The position numbers were made by a program, and so were the translations under genes. Under the pieces are notes generated by a model. It worked only from the letters and a program-made list of their open reading frames with translations. It was not told the DNA's origin and ran no database searches. From contig NZ_LBJC01000024.1 in the NCBI RefSeq assembly GCF_004114535.1, positions 1 to 64,000 of the forward strand: a DNA stretch of 64,000 bases, given 5' to 3'. This document shows positions 41,000 through 49,977 of this stretch, piece by piece. This DNA comes from Bradyrhizobium nanningense (GTDB lineage: Bacteria > Pseudomonadota > Alphaproteobacteria > Rhizobiales > Xanthobacteraceae). Each line of letters begins with the position of its first letter. The stretch's first letter is position 1.

Positions 41000-42229
41000 A
41001 TGACGAAGAATCCATCGCGGCGCGATTTCAGCGCCGCCGCACTCGCCACCATCGCTGCATCCACCTTGCCCGCGCCTTACGTCTGGGCCGCGGAGAAGAA
41101 ATACGATGCGGGTGCCAGCGACACCGAGATCAAGATCGGGCAGACCGTGCCGCATTCCGGGCCCGGCTCGCTCTACGGTGTGTTGGGGCGCATCGGCGAG
41201 GCCTATTTCCAGATGCTGAACGAGAAGGGCGGCATCAATGGGCGCAAGATCAAGTTTCTCACCATGGACGATGCCTACAGCGCGCCGAAATGCGTCGAGG
41301 CGACGCGGCGCCTGGTCGAGCAGGAGGAAGTGCTCGCGCTGTACGGTTCGCTCGGCACCGCGCCGCAGACCGCCGTGCACAAATACCTGAACTCCAAGGG
41401 CGTGCCGCAGCTGCTGCTCAACACCGGCGCGTCGAAGTGGAATAATCCGAAAGAGTTCAAATGGACGATGGCGGGCCTGCCGCTCTATCCGACCGAGGCG
41501 CGCATCCTGGCCCGCCACGTCATCAGCGTGAAGCCGAACGCGAAGGTCGGCATCCTCTACCAGAACGACGATTTCGGCCGCGACTTCTTAGGTCCCTTCA
41601 AGAAGGTGCTGGCGGACGCCGGCGGCACCGCGCAAGTGATCATGGAGCAGACCTACGATCTCACCGATCCCACGGTCGATTCGCAGCTCATCAACCTCTC
41701 GAAATCCGGGGCCGACGTCTTCTACAACATCTCCACCGGCAAGGCGTCGTCGCAGTCGATCCGGAAAGTCGCCGAGCTCGGCTGGAAGCCGCTGCAGCTC
41801 CTTTCCGCCGGCTCGACCGGCCGCTCGATCCTCAACGCCGCGGGCCTGGAGAACTGCGCGGGCATCGTCGCGATCCGTTACAACAAGGAGGTCGGCCTGC
41901 CGAAATGGGAGAAGGATCCCGACGTGATGGCGTTCGAGGAGCTGCGCAAGAAATATCTGCCCAGCATCGACCCCGACAACACCATCGCCTTCGCCGGCTA
42001 TGGCCAGGCCGTGACCATGGGCGAGATCCTGCGCCGCTGCGGCGATGACCTCACCCGCGCCAACGTGCTGAAGCAGGCTTCGACGCTCAAAGGCTTCCAC
42101 TCGCCCTACTTCCTCGACGGCGTCACCTACAGCTACACGCCCGAGGACTACACGCCGATGAAGACGCTGTTCATCTCGACCTTCAGCGGCAAGGACTGGG
42201 ACATCTCCGACAAGCCGATGTCGGAGTAG
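41000..42229 (+). CDS. Branched-chain amino acid-type ABC substrate-binding protein, Tat-exported, orphan
   Basis: 409 aa periplasmic binding protein of the LivJ-type family (Periplasmic_binding_6). The signal SRRDFSAAALATIAASTLPA carries a twin-Arg motif. The mature part has IKIGQTVPHSGPGSLYG, FLTMDDAYSAPKCVEATRRL and VGILYQNDDFGRDF. Ligands of this family include branched-chain amino acids, aromatics and amides. No permease or ATPase genes adjoin it, so transport partners must lie elsewhere. The start is ATG 41000 in a leader GGGAGAAACAATTAATG. Confidence 0.9.
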   Translation: MTKNPSRRDFSAAALATIAASTLPAPYVWAAEKKYDAGASDTEIKIGQTVPHSGPGSLYGVLGRIGEAYFQMLNEKGGINGRKIKFLTMDDAYSAPKCVEATRRLVEQEEVLALYGSLGTAPQTAVHKYLNSKGVPQLLLNTGASKWNNPKEFKWTMAGLPLYPTEARILARHVISVKPNAKVGILYQNDDFGRDFLGPFKKVLADAGGTAQVIMEQTYDLTDPTVDSQLINLSKSGADVFYNISTGKASSQSIRKVAELGWKPLQLLSAGSTGRSILNAAGLENCAGIVAIRYNKEVGLPKWEKDPDVMAFEELRKKYLPSIDPDNTIAFAGYGQAVTMGEILRRCGDDLTRANVLKQASTLKGFHSPYFLDGVTYSYTPEDYTPMKTLFISTFSGKDWDISDKPMSE

Positions 42230-42267
42230 AGTCGAGGGAGTTCGCGATCTGCCAGCTGTGCATACTC

Positions 42268-42289
42268 CCTCTCCCGCTTGCGGGAGAGG
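42268..42289. terminator. Hairpin between convergent genes
   Basis: CCTCTCCCGC, TT, GCGGGAGAGG: a perfect 10-bp stem midway between the binding-protein gene and the convergent lactonase gene, so it may serve both. There is no T-run. Confidence 0.55.
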
Positions 42290-42314
42290 TAAACACAAGC
42301 CGGAGCGGGACGCT

Positions 42315-43166
42315 TTAAGTCGCGACAGCCAGTCGATACACCGCTGCGGCATTCACGCCAAAAGCCTTGTCCCGCGCCTGCGGGCCGAGCTTTGCGAGGC
42401 AAGCTTCCAGCGCGTCCTTGATCTCGCCGTAGCTTCCCGCAAGCAGGCACACCGGCCAGTCCGAGCCGAAGATCAGCCTGCCTTCGCCGAAACAGCTCGC
42501 GGCGTGTACGACGAACGGAGACAGGCGCTCCGCATCCCAGTCGTTCCAGGCCGCTTCGGTCGCGAGCCCTGAGATCTTGCACCAGACATTGCCGCAGGCC
42601 CCGAGCGCCTTGATGCGGGCGGCCCATTCGGAGCTGCCGCCGGCGGCGATCGGCGGCTTGGCCGCGTGGTCGAGCACGAAGCGCGCTTGCGGAAAGGCCT
42701 GCGCGGTCGCGATCGCGGCCGGCAGCTCGCGGCTGCGGACGAGAAAATCGTAAGCAAGATCATGCGCGAACACTGCGGTGAGCCCGCGCTGGACGTCCTC
42801 ACGCAACAGCCAATCAGGATCGGGCTCATCGTGCACCTGATGGCGGATGCCGACGAGCTTGTCCCCGCCCGGCAAGCCGCGCAGCCGCTCGAGCGTGTCG
42901 CCGAGCGCCCCGTCCGTCAGGTCGGCCCAGCCGACGACGCCGATCACCGACGGCGTGGCATGCGCGATGCGTAGGAACTCCTCGGTTTCTTCCAGCGCGG
43001 AGCGGCATTGCACCAATATGCTGGCGTCGATGCCGTTCGCCGTCAGCAGCGGCGCGAGATCGGCGGGACCGAAAGCGCGGCGGATCGGTGCGAGCTCGTC
43101 CGCTGCCATCCAGGGATAGTCGGCGCGCGCGGGATCCCAGAAGTGCTGGTGAGCGTCGATGATCAT
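42315..43166 (-). CDS. Amidohydrolase family lactonase (L-fuconolactonase/rhamnonolactonase type)
   Basis: 283 aa TIM-barrel metal hydrolase of COG3618. The N-terminal HxH motif is IDAHQHFWDP, then KLVGIRHQVHDEPD, a metal-ligand His in VLDHAAKPPI and the late Asp in IFGSDWPVCLL. Characterised relatives open sugar lactones such as L-fuconolactone. It is the last gene of the sugar operon, three bases after the aldo/keto reductase stop codon, which suggests a paired dehydrogenase-lactonase step. Exact substrate is inferred. Confidence 0.87.
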   Translation of the reverse strand: MIIDAHQHFWDPARADYPWMAADELAPIRRAFGPADLAPLLTANGIDASILVQCRSALEETEEFLRIAHATPSVIGVVGWADLTDGALGDTLERLRGLPGGDKLVGIRHQVHDEPDPDWLLREDVQRGLTAVFAHDLAYDFLVRSRELPAAIATAQAFPQARFVLDHAAKPPIAAGGSSEWAARIKALGACGNVWCKISGLATEAAWNDWDAERLSPFVVHAASCFGEGRLIFGSDWPVCLLAGSYGEIKDALEACLAKLGPQARDKAFGVNAAAVYRLAVAT

Positions 43167-43169
43167 GCC

Positions 43170-44147
43170 TTACGCTCCGCCCGGCAGTGGCGCGCGCGCA
43201 TCGACGAGCTTTCGCGCGCGCAGCTCCTGCCAGAACGCCGGCGGCACCGCCAGCTCCGACATCGCGATGTTGTCGGCCACCTCCGCGGCGTTGCGCGCGC
43301 CCATTACCGCGACCGTGACCGCCGGATGCGCCATGCAGAACTGGAGCGCGGCGGCTTTCAGCTCCGTGCCATGCTTGCGGCAGAGCGCGTCGAGCTCCTG
43401 CGCCCGCGCAACCAGCGACGCATCGGCGTCCTGATAATTGAACTTCGCGCTGGTATGCGGATTGGCCAAAATGCCGCTGTTGTAGATGCCGCCGAGCAGG
43501 ATGCCGATGCTCTTGGCCGTGCAGACCGGAAACAGCGCATCGAGCGCGCCCTGGTCGAGCAGCGTGTAGCGGCCCGCGAGCAGGAAGCAATCGACCGGCA
43601 CGACTCGCGCAAAACGCGTCAACATCTCCGACTGGTTCATGCCGGCGCCGATCGCCTTGACCGTGCCGTCCGCGCGCAGCCGCTGCAGCGCACGGAAGGC
43701 ACCGTCGACGGCCTCGTCATGGTGATCGTCGGGATCATGCACCAGGAGGACGTCGACGCGGTCGAGCCCGAGGCGAACAAGACTCTCCTCCACCGATCGC
43801 ATCACGCCGTCATAGCTGAAATCGAACACCGGCCGCTCGCGCGGTGTGCCCTTGTAGTGCTCGTCCTCGGAAGCAGCGCCCTCCGGCGCACGCAGCAGGC
43901 GGCCGACCTTGGTCGAAATGGCGTAGGACTCGCGCTTTTGTTGTCGCAGGAAGGCGCCTAACCGCCGCTCGGCGAGGCCAAAGCCATAGAGCGGCGCGGT
44001 ATCGAAGAAGCGCACCCCGAGTGACCAGGCGCGCGCGATCGTCGCCTCCGCATCGGCGTCGCTGACAGGGGCGAACAATCCGCCCAGCGGCGCGGAGCCG
44101 AGCCCGATTGAGGTGACGTCGAGCGAGCCGAGCCGCGACCGTTTCAT
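43170..44147 (-). CDS. Aldo/keto reductase, L-fucose (D-threo-aldose) dehydrogenase type
   Basis: 325 aa NAD(P)-dependent TIM-barrel oxidoreductase. Catalytic residues seen are Asp and Tyr in FDTAPLYG, Lys in STKVGRLL and His in LLVHDPDDH. The subgroup that oxidises aldoses such as L-fucose to lactones has this pattern. It sits just upstream of a sugar lactonase and downstream of the sugar ABC genes, so it probably forms the lactone that the lactonase opens. ATGs at 44153 and 44147 compete; I chose 44147 because GAAGG spaces to it best. Confidence 0.87.
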   Translation of the reverse strand: MKRSRLGSLDVTSIGLGSAPLGGLFAPVSDADAEATIARAWSLGVRFFDTAPLYGFGLAERRLGAFLRQQKRESYAISTKVGRLLRAPEGAASEDEHYKGTPRERPVFDFSYDGVMRSVEESLVRLGLDRVDVLLVHDPDDHHDEAVDGAFRALQRLRADGTVKAIGAGMNQSEMLTRFARVVPVDCFLLAGRYTLLDQGALDALFPVCTAKSIGILLGGIYNSGILANPHTSAKFNYQDADASLVARAQELDALCRKHGTELKAAALQFCMAHPAVTVAVMGARNAAEVADNIAMSELAVPPAFWQELRARKLVDARAPLPGGA

Positions 44148-44182
44148 TCCCATGGCCTTCTTCGTTCCAACGATCAAATCAT

Positions 44183-44215
44183 CTCCCCCGCTTGCGGAAA
44201 TCGCAAGCGGGGGAG
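44183..44215. repeat. Strong hairpin inside the sugar operon
   Basis: CTCCCCCGCTTGCG, short loop, CGCAAGCGGGGGAG: a perfect 14-bp stem in the gap between the binding-protein gene and the aldo/keto reductase. It may trim or stabilise mRNA to set a higher level of the binding protein, or attenuate the downstream genes. No T-run. Confidence 0.6.
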
Positions 44216-44246
44216 GCATGCAGGAGCGCGGGGCTGGCAGGCGCTC

Positions 44247-45179
44247 CTACTTCAACATCTGCGCGACGTTGTCCTTGGTGACGAGATCGAGGCCGGTGTA
44301 GACGATCTCCGGAACCTTCTCGCCCTTCTTGATGGCGAGCAGCGTATCCATGGCCTTCTCGCCCATCTCGAACGGACGCTGGCCGACCAGCGCATTGGCA
44401 TAGCCGTCACGCAAGAGCTCGAGTTGCATCTTCAGCGTATCGGCGACGACGAGCGTGAACTTGCCGGAATCGATGTCCTTCTTGTTCCTGCTGGCGAAGG
44501 CCTTGAAGCCTTCGGGCGCGAACATCGGCCAGCCGCCGATGGGAACGATGGCGGCAAGATCGGGCGTTGCGGTGCGCATGTCGGTCATCTGCTGGACCGC
44601 GAGCGCGGGATCGTCGTTGCAGAAGGTCGGAGAGCCCGCGACCTCGGTCCATTTCGAGCCCTTCAGCGCCTCGCGCACGCCATCGACGCGCTCGGCGAGG
44701 TTCTTGGCGCCGGGACCGCCGGAGACCATGGCGTATTTGCCGCCGTCAGGCCGCATCTTCAGCAATTGCTTGCCGAGCGCGACGCCGAACTCCTTGTTGT
44801 TGGTGCCGATATAGGCGATGCGCTTGGAGCCGGGCGCATCGGCATCGAAGGTGATGACGGGGATGCCGGCGGCGGTTGCCGCCTCGATCGACTTGGTCAT
44901 GGCCGCGACGTCGGCGACCGAGATGGCGAGGCCGTCGACCTTCTGGGTGACGAAGTCCTGGATGATCTGCGCCTGCGTCGCCGGCTCGTGCTCGACCGGT
45001 CCCTTGTAGATGCACTCGATATTGCCGAGTTCCTTGGCGCGCTTCAGGCAGCCGTCGCGCGCAAAGTCGAAGAACGGATTGTTCATCGCCTTGGGCACGA
45101 TGACGAAGCGGTAGTTCGCGGCGAATGCCGGCGTCGCCATCATCGCAACCGCGATGCCGGCCAGAAGAAATTTCCTCAT
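44247..45179 (-). CDS. Sugar ABC transporter substrate-binding protein
   Basis: 310 aa periplasmic binding protein of the ribose/xylose type (Periplasmic_binding_4). Signal peptide FLLAGIAVAMMATPAFAA. The ligand pocket blocks include KAMNNPFFDFARDGCLKRAK, VDGLAISVADVAAM, VITFDADAPGSKR and the FTLVVADTLKMQLELL hinge region. Start ATG 45179 follows GGAGGAGACA. It is placed after permease and ATPase in the operon and before the aldo/keto reductase. Confidence 0.92.
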   Translation of the reverse strand: MRKFLLAGIAVAMMATPAFAANYRFVIVPKAMNNPFFDFARDGCLKRAKELGNIECIYKGPVEHEPATQAQIIQDFVTQKVDGLAISVADVAAMTKSIEAATAAGIPVITFDADAPGSKRIAYIGTNNKEFGVALGKQLLKMRPDGGKYAMVSGGPGAKNLAERVDGVREALKGSKWTEVAGSPTFCNDDPALAVQQMTDMRTATPDLAAIVPIGGWPMFAPEGFKAFASRNKKDIDSGKFTLVVADTLKMQLELLRDGYANALVGQRPFEMGEKAMDTLLAIKKGEKVPEIVYTGLDLVTKDNVAQMLK

Positions 45180-45273
45180 TGTCTCCTCCACCCTTGTTTG
45201 GTGCCCGTCCTCTCGAAAGTGCCCGGGAAGCGGACAGGCGGCATTTTCGTTGCCTTCCCGAGATGACGTCATT

Positions 45274-46344
45274 TCAGGTCATCCGCGAGCGGATGCGATC
45301 GACCAGCACGGCCAGGATGATGATCACGCCGACCAGCGTCTGCTGCCAATAGGAGGAGACCTGCGCCAGCACGAGGCCGTTGCGGATCACCTCCAGCAGC
45401 ACGCAGCCGACGATCGCTCCCAGCGGACCACCTATACCGCCAGCAAGATTGGCACCGCCGATCACGGCCGCCGCGATCACGTTGAGCTCGTAGGACGTCG
45501 CCATGTTGGCCGGCGCCGACCCGAGCCATCCGGAAATGATGATGCCTTGCAGGCCGGCGGCGAGCGCGCAGATCACGTAGACCTCGATCTTCACCCGCAC
45601 CACCGGGATGCCGGTCAGCTCGGCCGCCTTCTCGTTGCCGCCGAGCGCGAAGACGTGGCGGCCGAACGAGGTGTGGTGCAGCACCACGGCCATCGTCAGC
45701 GCCAGGATCATCAGGTAGATGAAAGGCACGGGCACGCCGAGCACGTCGCCCGAGGTCGCTGCGTAGAAATAATCGGCGTCGGGTCCGCCCGGAAAACTGC
45801 CGCGGCCGTTGGAGACGACATAGCCAAGTCCGCGCACGATCGAGAGCATGCCGAGCGTGGTGACGAAGGGCGACAGGCCGAGCACGGCGATGCAGAAGCC
45901 GTTGACGAGGCCGGCGATCAGCGCAACCCCGAGACCCGCGAGGACCGAGACCAGCAGGATCAGTCCCGGCACGTTGGCCAGCACCGTCTTGCCGTCAGCC
46001 GCCATGTGCACCAATGGCGAGCCGGGCGCCGACAGCTCGGTCATCACCATCGAGGTGATCATGGCGGAGAAGCACATCATCGATCCCACCGAGAGGTCGA
46101 TGCCGCCGGTGATGATCACGAAGGTGACGCCGAGCGTCGCGATGGCGATGAAGGAGAAATTCTTCGCCACGTTCTGCATGTTGCCTTCGGTGAAGAAATA
46201 CGGGCTGGCGAAATGCATGATCACCAGCAGCACGGCCAGCGCGAGCAGCACGTAGCCGGTCTGCGAGGCGAAGATGCCGCGCTGCCACCATTTGATCCGG
46301 CCCACATTGGTGAAGCTGATCGGAGATTCCATGGGCATGGCCAT
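45274..46344 (-). CDS. Sugar ABC transporter permease (RbsC/AraH family)
   Basis: 356 aa inner-membrane protein with about ten hydrophobic helices. The family block GGIDLSVGSMMCFSAM and NGFCIAVLGLSPFVTTLGML are present, as is the coupling-loop region ALGGNEKAAELTGIPVVRVK. It should form the homodimeric channel of a CUT2 importer. Its ATG start shares one base with the stop codon of the ATPase gene in the sequence TAATG, so translation is coupled. Confidence 0.93.
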   Translation of the reverse strand: MAMPMESPISFTNVGRIKWWQRGIFASQTGYVLLALAVLLVIMHFASPYFFTEGNMQNVAKNFSFIAIATLGVTFVIITGGIDLSVGSMMCFSAMITSMVMTELSAPGSPLVHMAADGKTVLANVPGLILLVSVLAGLGVALIAGLVNGFCIAVLGLSPFVTTLGMLSIVRGLGYVVSNGRGSFPGGPDADYFYAATSGDVLGVPVPFIYLMILALTMAVVLHHTSFGRHVFALGGNEKAAELTGIPVVRVKIEVYVICALAAGLQGIIISGWLGSAPANMATSYELNVIAAAVIGGANLAGGIGGPLGAIVGCVLLEVIRNGLVLAQVSSYWQQTLVGVIIILAVLVDRIRSRMT

Positions 46345-47102
46345 TACGCCGCCTCCTTCGCGCCGGTGATGAGGGCGGTGACCTCCTCTGGCGAGGTCTC
46401 GTGGATCGGCTTGTCGGCCCGCTTCTCGCCGCGGCGCATGACGATGACGCGATCGCACACCGCGAACACGTCGGGCATGCGGTGCGAGATCAGCATCACG
46501 GCAACCCCCTGCTCCTTCAGCCGATGGATCAGGCCCAACACCTGTTCGACCTGACGGACCGAGATCGCGGCGGTCGGCTCGTCCATCATCACCAATCGCG
46601 CATTGGAGAGCCGCGTGCGCGCGATCGCAACCGCCTGGCGCTGGCCGCCGGACATCTGCTTGACGAGATCGTCGGGACGCGTTTCCGAGCGCAGCTCGCC
46701 GAACAGCTCCAGCGCGCGCGCCGCCATCGCCTTGTGGTCGAGCAGCGCGACAGGTCCGAATTTGCGCTTCAGCTCGCGGCCGAGGAACACGTTGGCGGCG
46801 GCCGTGAGATTGTCCGCCAGCGCGAGGTCCTGATACACGACCTCGATGCCGACCGCGCGGGCATCGACCGGCCGGCTGAAATGGACCGCGTTGCCGGCGA
46901 AGCGGATCTCGCCATGGCTGGGGCGGAAGTTGCCGGCGATGATCTTGACCAGCGTCGACTTGCCCGCGCCGTTGTCGCCCATCAGGCCAACCACCTCCCC
47001 CGGCAGAACCTGCAGATCGACGTCGTGCAGCGCGCGGATGGCGCCGAATTCCTTGCCAATGCCTGAGAGCTCGAGGACCGGTGTCGTGTCAGCATGTGCC
47101 AT
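46344..47102 (-). CDS. Sugar ABC transporter ATP-binding protein (single-domain CUT2 type)
   Basis: 252 aa with one ABC domain, unlike the two-domain RbsA/XylG of E. coli. Walker A GDNGAGKST, the signature KQMSGGQRQAVAIAR and Walker B ARLVMMDEPTAAI with VMLISHRM switch His. A homodimer would be needed to make two ATP sites. The ATG at 47102 lies 16 bases after the xylA stop; an earlier in-frame ATG at 47126 would overlap xylA. It precedes the permease gene. Confidence 0.92.
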   Translation of the reverse strand: MAHADTTPVLELSGIGKEFGAIRALHDVDLQVLPGEVVGLMGDNGAGKSTLVKIIAGNFRPSHGEIRFAGNAVHFSRPVDARAVGIEVVYQDLALADNLTAAANVFLGRELKRKFGPVALLDHKAMAARALELFGELRSETRPDDLVKQMSGGQRQAVAIARTRLSNARLVMMDEPTAAISVRQVEQVLGLIHRLKEQGVAVMLISHRMPDVFAVCDRVIVMRRGEKRADKPIHETSPEEVTALITGAKEAA

Positions 47103-47118
47103 CAGCGGTCTTTCTCCC

Positions 47119-48441
47119 TCAGACATGGCGATTGACCAGGGATTCCAGATATTCCTGTCGGCCCGAGCGCGGCTGCGGATCGAAGCCAGGCTGAAGCGCG
47201 CGGTCGGCGAGCTCGGCGAGCGAACGCTGGCCGGCGAGAATGGCGCGGCCCTCGGGGCCGGACCAGCCTTCGTAGCGCTTGGCAAGCGGCGTGGTGAGCA
47301 CGCCGGCGTCGACCATGTCGGCGGCGGCGAGGAAGGCACGCGCGCAGGCATCCATCGAGCCGACATGGGCGTGGATCAGATCGTCAGGATCGATCGACTG
47401 GCGACGGATCTTGGCGTCGAAATTCAGCCCGCCCGAGGTGAAGCCGCCGCGGTTCAGGATTTCGTGAAACACCAGCGCCAGCTCCGGCACGTTCATCGCG
47501 AACTGGTCGGTGTCCCAGCCGAGCAGATCGTCGCCACGGTTGATGTCGAGCGAGCCGAACACGCCGAGCGCTTCGGCCAGCGCGACCTCGTGATGGAACG
47601 AATGGCCGGCGAGGATGGCGTGGTTCTGCTCGATATTGAGCTTGACGTCCTTGAGTAGGTCGTAGCGTTCGAGGAAGCCGTAGCAGGTGGCGACGTCGAA
47701 ATCATATTGATGCTTGGTCGGCTCCTTCGGCTTCGGCTCGATCAGGACCGGGCCCTTGAAACCGATCTTGTGCTTGTGCTCGACGACAAGCGAGACGAAA
47801 CGGCCGAGCTGGTCGAGCTCGCGCTTGAGATCGGTGTTGAGCAGCGTCTCATAGCCCTCGCGCCCGCCCCACATCACATAGTTCTGGCCGCCGAGCCGAT
47901 GCGTCACCTCCAGCGCGGCGCGGACCTGGCCGGCAGCATAGGTGAATATCTCTGGGTCGGGATTGGTCGCCGCGCCCGCCATGTAGCGGCGATGCGTGAA
48001 CAGATTGGCGGTGCCCCAGAGCAGGCGGACCTTAGCTGATGCCATCTTCTGCTCGAACAAATCGGCAATCGCGTTGAGATTGGCGACGGACTCGGCGAGC
48101 GAAGCGCCCTCCGGCGCCGCGTCGACGTCGTGGAAGGTGAAGTAGGGCACATCGAGCAGGCGGAATAGCTCGAACGCGACATCGGCTTTTGCCCGCGCCT
48201 GCGCCATCGCATCCGTGCCGTGGTGCCAGGGCCGCAAAAACGTCTCGCCGCCGAAGGGATCGCCGCCCGGCCAGCAGAACGAATGCCAATAGCAGACCGC
48301 AAAGCGTAGGTGATCCTCGAGCCGGCGGCCGTGAACCACGCGATCCTTGTCGTACCAGCGGAACGCGGGCGCCTGTCCCGCGTCCTGGCCGGCAAAGGCG
48401 ACAGGTGCGCTTGCATCGAAGAATTTGGCTGACGCGTTCAC
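47119..48441 (-). CDS. xylA: Xylose isomerase
   Basis: 440 aa metal-dependent enzyme converting D-xylose to D-xylulose (class II size). Active-site blocks: FTFHDVDAAPEG with the catalytic His/Asp pair, VLIEPKPKEPTKHQYDFD with the metal-binding Glu and Lys region, NIEQNHAILAGHSFHHE and GSLDINRGDDLLGWDTDQF. The start codon is GTG at 48441, directly abutting the TAA of xylB, with AAGGAG 9 bases upstream. Together with XylB it gives the isomerase route. Confidence 0.96.
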   Translation of the reverse strand: MNASAKFFDASAPVAFAGQDAGQAPAFRWYDKDRVVHGRRLEDHLRFAVCYWHSFCWPGGDPFGGETFLRPWHHGTDAMAQARAKADVAFELFRLLDVPYFTFHDVDAAPEGASLAESVANLNAIADLFEQKMASAKVRLLWGTANLFTHRRYMAGAATNPDPEIFTYAAGQVRAALEVTHRLGGQNYVMWGGREGYETLLNTDLKRELDQLGRFVSLVVEHKHKIGFKGPVLIEPKPKEPTKHQYDFDVATCYGFLERYDLLKDVKLNIEQNHAILAGHSFHHEVALAEALGVFGSLDINRGDDLLGWDTDQFAMNVPELALVFHEILNRGGFTSGGLNFDAKIRRQSIDPDDLIHAHVGSMDACARAFLAAADMVDAGVLTTPLAKRYEGWSGPEGRAILAGQRSLAELADRALQPGFDPQPRSGRQEYLESLVNRHV

Positions 48442-49896
48442 TTAAAGAGACTCCTTCAATGCGGGATAAAGCGCGCGCCATCGCCGATAGGCTTCGTCAT
48501 AGGCGGAGGCGACGGAAGCGCGGGGCGTAAAACTCGCAAGCCGCCGCGGGCGGGTGCAGACCGCCGCAGCGCTCTCGCCCGTCGCAGCGAGCCGGCCCAG
48601 CCGCGCGGCGCCGAGGGCCGCTCCCACCTCGCCCTCTTCGGCGCGGTGAACGGGAATGCCGAGCACGTCGGCGCAGATCTGCGCCCATAACGGCGAGCGC
48701 GAGCCGCCGCCGACGAGATCGACCTCGCTAATGGGCCCGCTCGCCGCACTCAGCGCCGCCAGATTGTCCCGTGCGGCAAAGGCCACGCCTTCGAGCACAG
48801 CCTGGACGATCTGCGTTCGCCCGGTCGCAGCGCGCAGGCCGACAAAGGCTCCGCTCGCGGCCGCATCGTTGTGCGGCGTGCGTTCGCCGTCGAGATAGGG
48901 CAGGAATCTGATCGGGCTGGGCGCATCGACGCGCTCGCCGAGCGGCGCCAGCAGGGCCGCGGCCGGCGTCTCCATCACGCCGGCGAGCCAGGCGAGCGAA
49001 GCTGCGGCCGACAGCATCACGCCCATCTGGTGCCAGAGGCCGGGCAATGCGTGACAGAAGGCGTGCACGGCCGAGGCCGGCGCCGGCGCAAAGCGATCGG
49101 TGACGCGGAACAGGACGCCGGACGTTCCCAGCGACAGGAACGCATCGCCCGGCGCGATGGCGCCGAGCCCGATCGCGCTCGCGGCATTGTCGCCGGCGCC
49201 GCCCGCGACCACGACGTCTTTCCTCATGCCCCAGCGCTGCGCATAGTCCGGCGCGAGCACTGCGCTCGCCGCGCTGCCCTCGACGAGGCGCGGCATGTGG
49301 TGGAGATCGAGCCCGGTGGCGTGCAGCAGCAGGGCCGACCAGCGCCGCTGGCCGACATCGAGCCACAGCGTGCCGGCGGCATCGGACATGTCCTCGACCA
49401 TCTCGCCGGTGAGGCGATAGCGGACATAGGCCTTGGGCAGCAGCACCTTTGCGACACGCTCGAAAATCTTCGGCTCATGCCGCGCGATCCACAGCAGCTT
49501 CGGCGCAGTGAAGCCGGGCATGGCCAGATTGCCGGCGATCGCGTGCAGCGACGGACAGCGCCGCTCCAGCACCGCGCATTCGGCCTGCGAGCGGCCGTCG
49601 TTCCAGAGAATCGCCGGGCGCAGCGGCTTGCCGTCCTCGTCGAGCAGCGTCGCGCCATGCATCTGACCCGACAGGCCGATGCCGGCCACCTGAGCAATCT
49701 CGCGCGGAAGACGCGCCGCGAGATCGTCGACCGCACCGATCGTCGCATCGACCCAGGAATCGGGGTCCTGCTCGGACCACAGCGGCGCCGGATGCGACAG
49801 CGCGAGCTCGCGCGTTGCCGTCGCGACGACCGCGCCGGCTTCGCTCACGAGCACCGCCTTCACGCCGGACGTGCCGATGTCCAGTCCGAGATACAA
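48442..49896 (-). CDS. xylB: Xylulokinase
   Basis: 484 aa FGGY-family kinase phosphorylating D-xylulose. The N-terminal phosphate-binding DIGTSGVKAVLVSEAG, GLSGQMHGATLLDEDG, LWNDGRS and the catalytic Asp in GGAGDNAASAIG are present, with the C-terminal GGGSRSPLWAQICADVLG. I place the start at TTG 49896, preceded by GAGGAGGACGAA; upstream codons of the open frame do not match the family. It follows lacI by 81 bases and joins xylA without a gap. Confidence 0.94.
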   Translation of the reverse strand: MYLGLDIGTSGVKAVLVSEAGAVVATATRELALSHPAPLWSEQDPDSWVDATIGAVDDLAARLPREIAQVAGIGLSGQMHGATLLDEDGKPLRPAILWNDGRSQAECAVLERRCPSLHAIAGNLAMPGFTAPKLLWIARHEPKIFERVAKVLLPKAYVRYRLTGEMVEDMSDAAGTLWLDVGQRRWSALLLHATGLDLHHMPRLVEGSAASAVLAPDYAQRWGMRKDVVVAGGAGDNAASAIGLGAIAPGDAFLSLGTSGVLFRVTDRFAPAPASAVHAFCHALPGLWHQMGVMLSAAASLAWLAGVMETPAAALLAPLGERVDAPSPIRFLPYLDGERTPHNDAAASGAFVGLRAATGRTQIVQAVLEGVAFAARDNLAALSAASGPISEVDLVGGGSRSPLWAQICADVLGIPVHRAEEGEVGAALGAARLGRLAATGESAAAVCTRPRRLASFTPRASVASAYDEAYRRWRALYPALKESL

Positions 49897-49977
49897 TTCG
49901 TCCTCCTCTCTACTTATTGCGATGCGCGATCTTGACGTCGCGCTCTCCGCCACGGCCCGTTCGATAGCCACCTGCCG

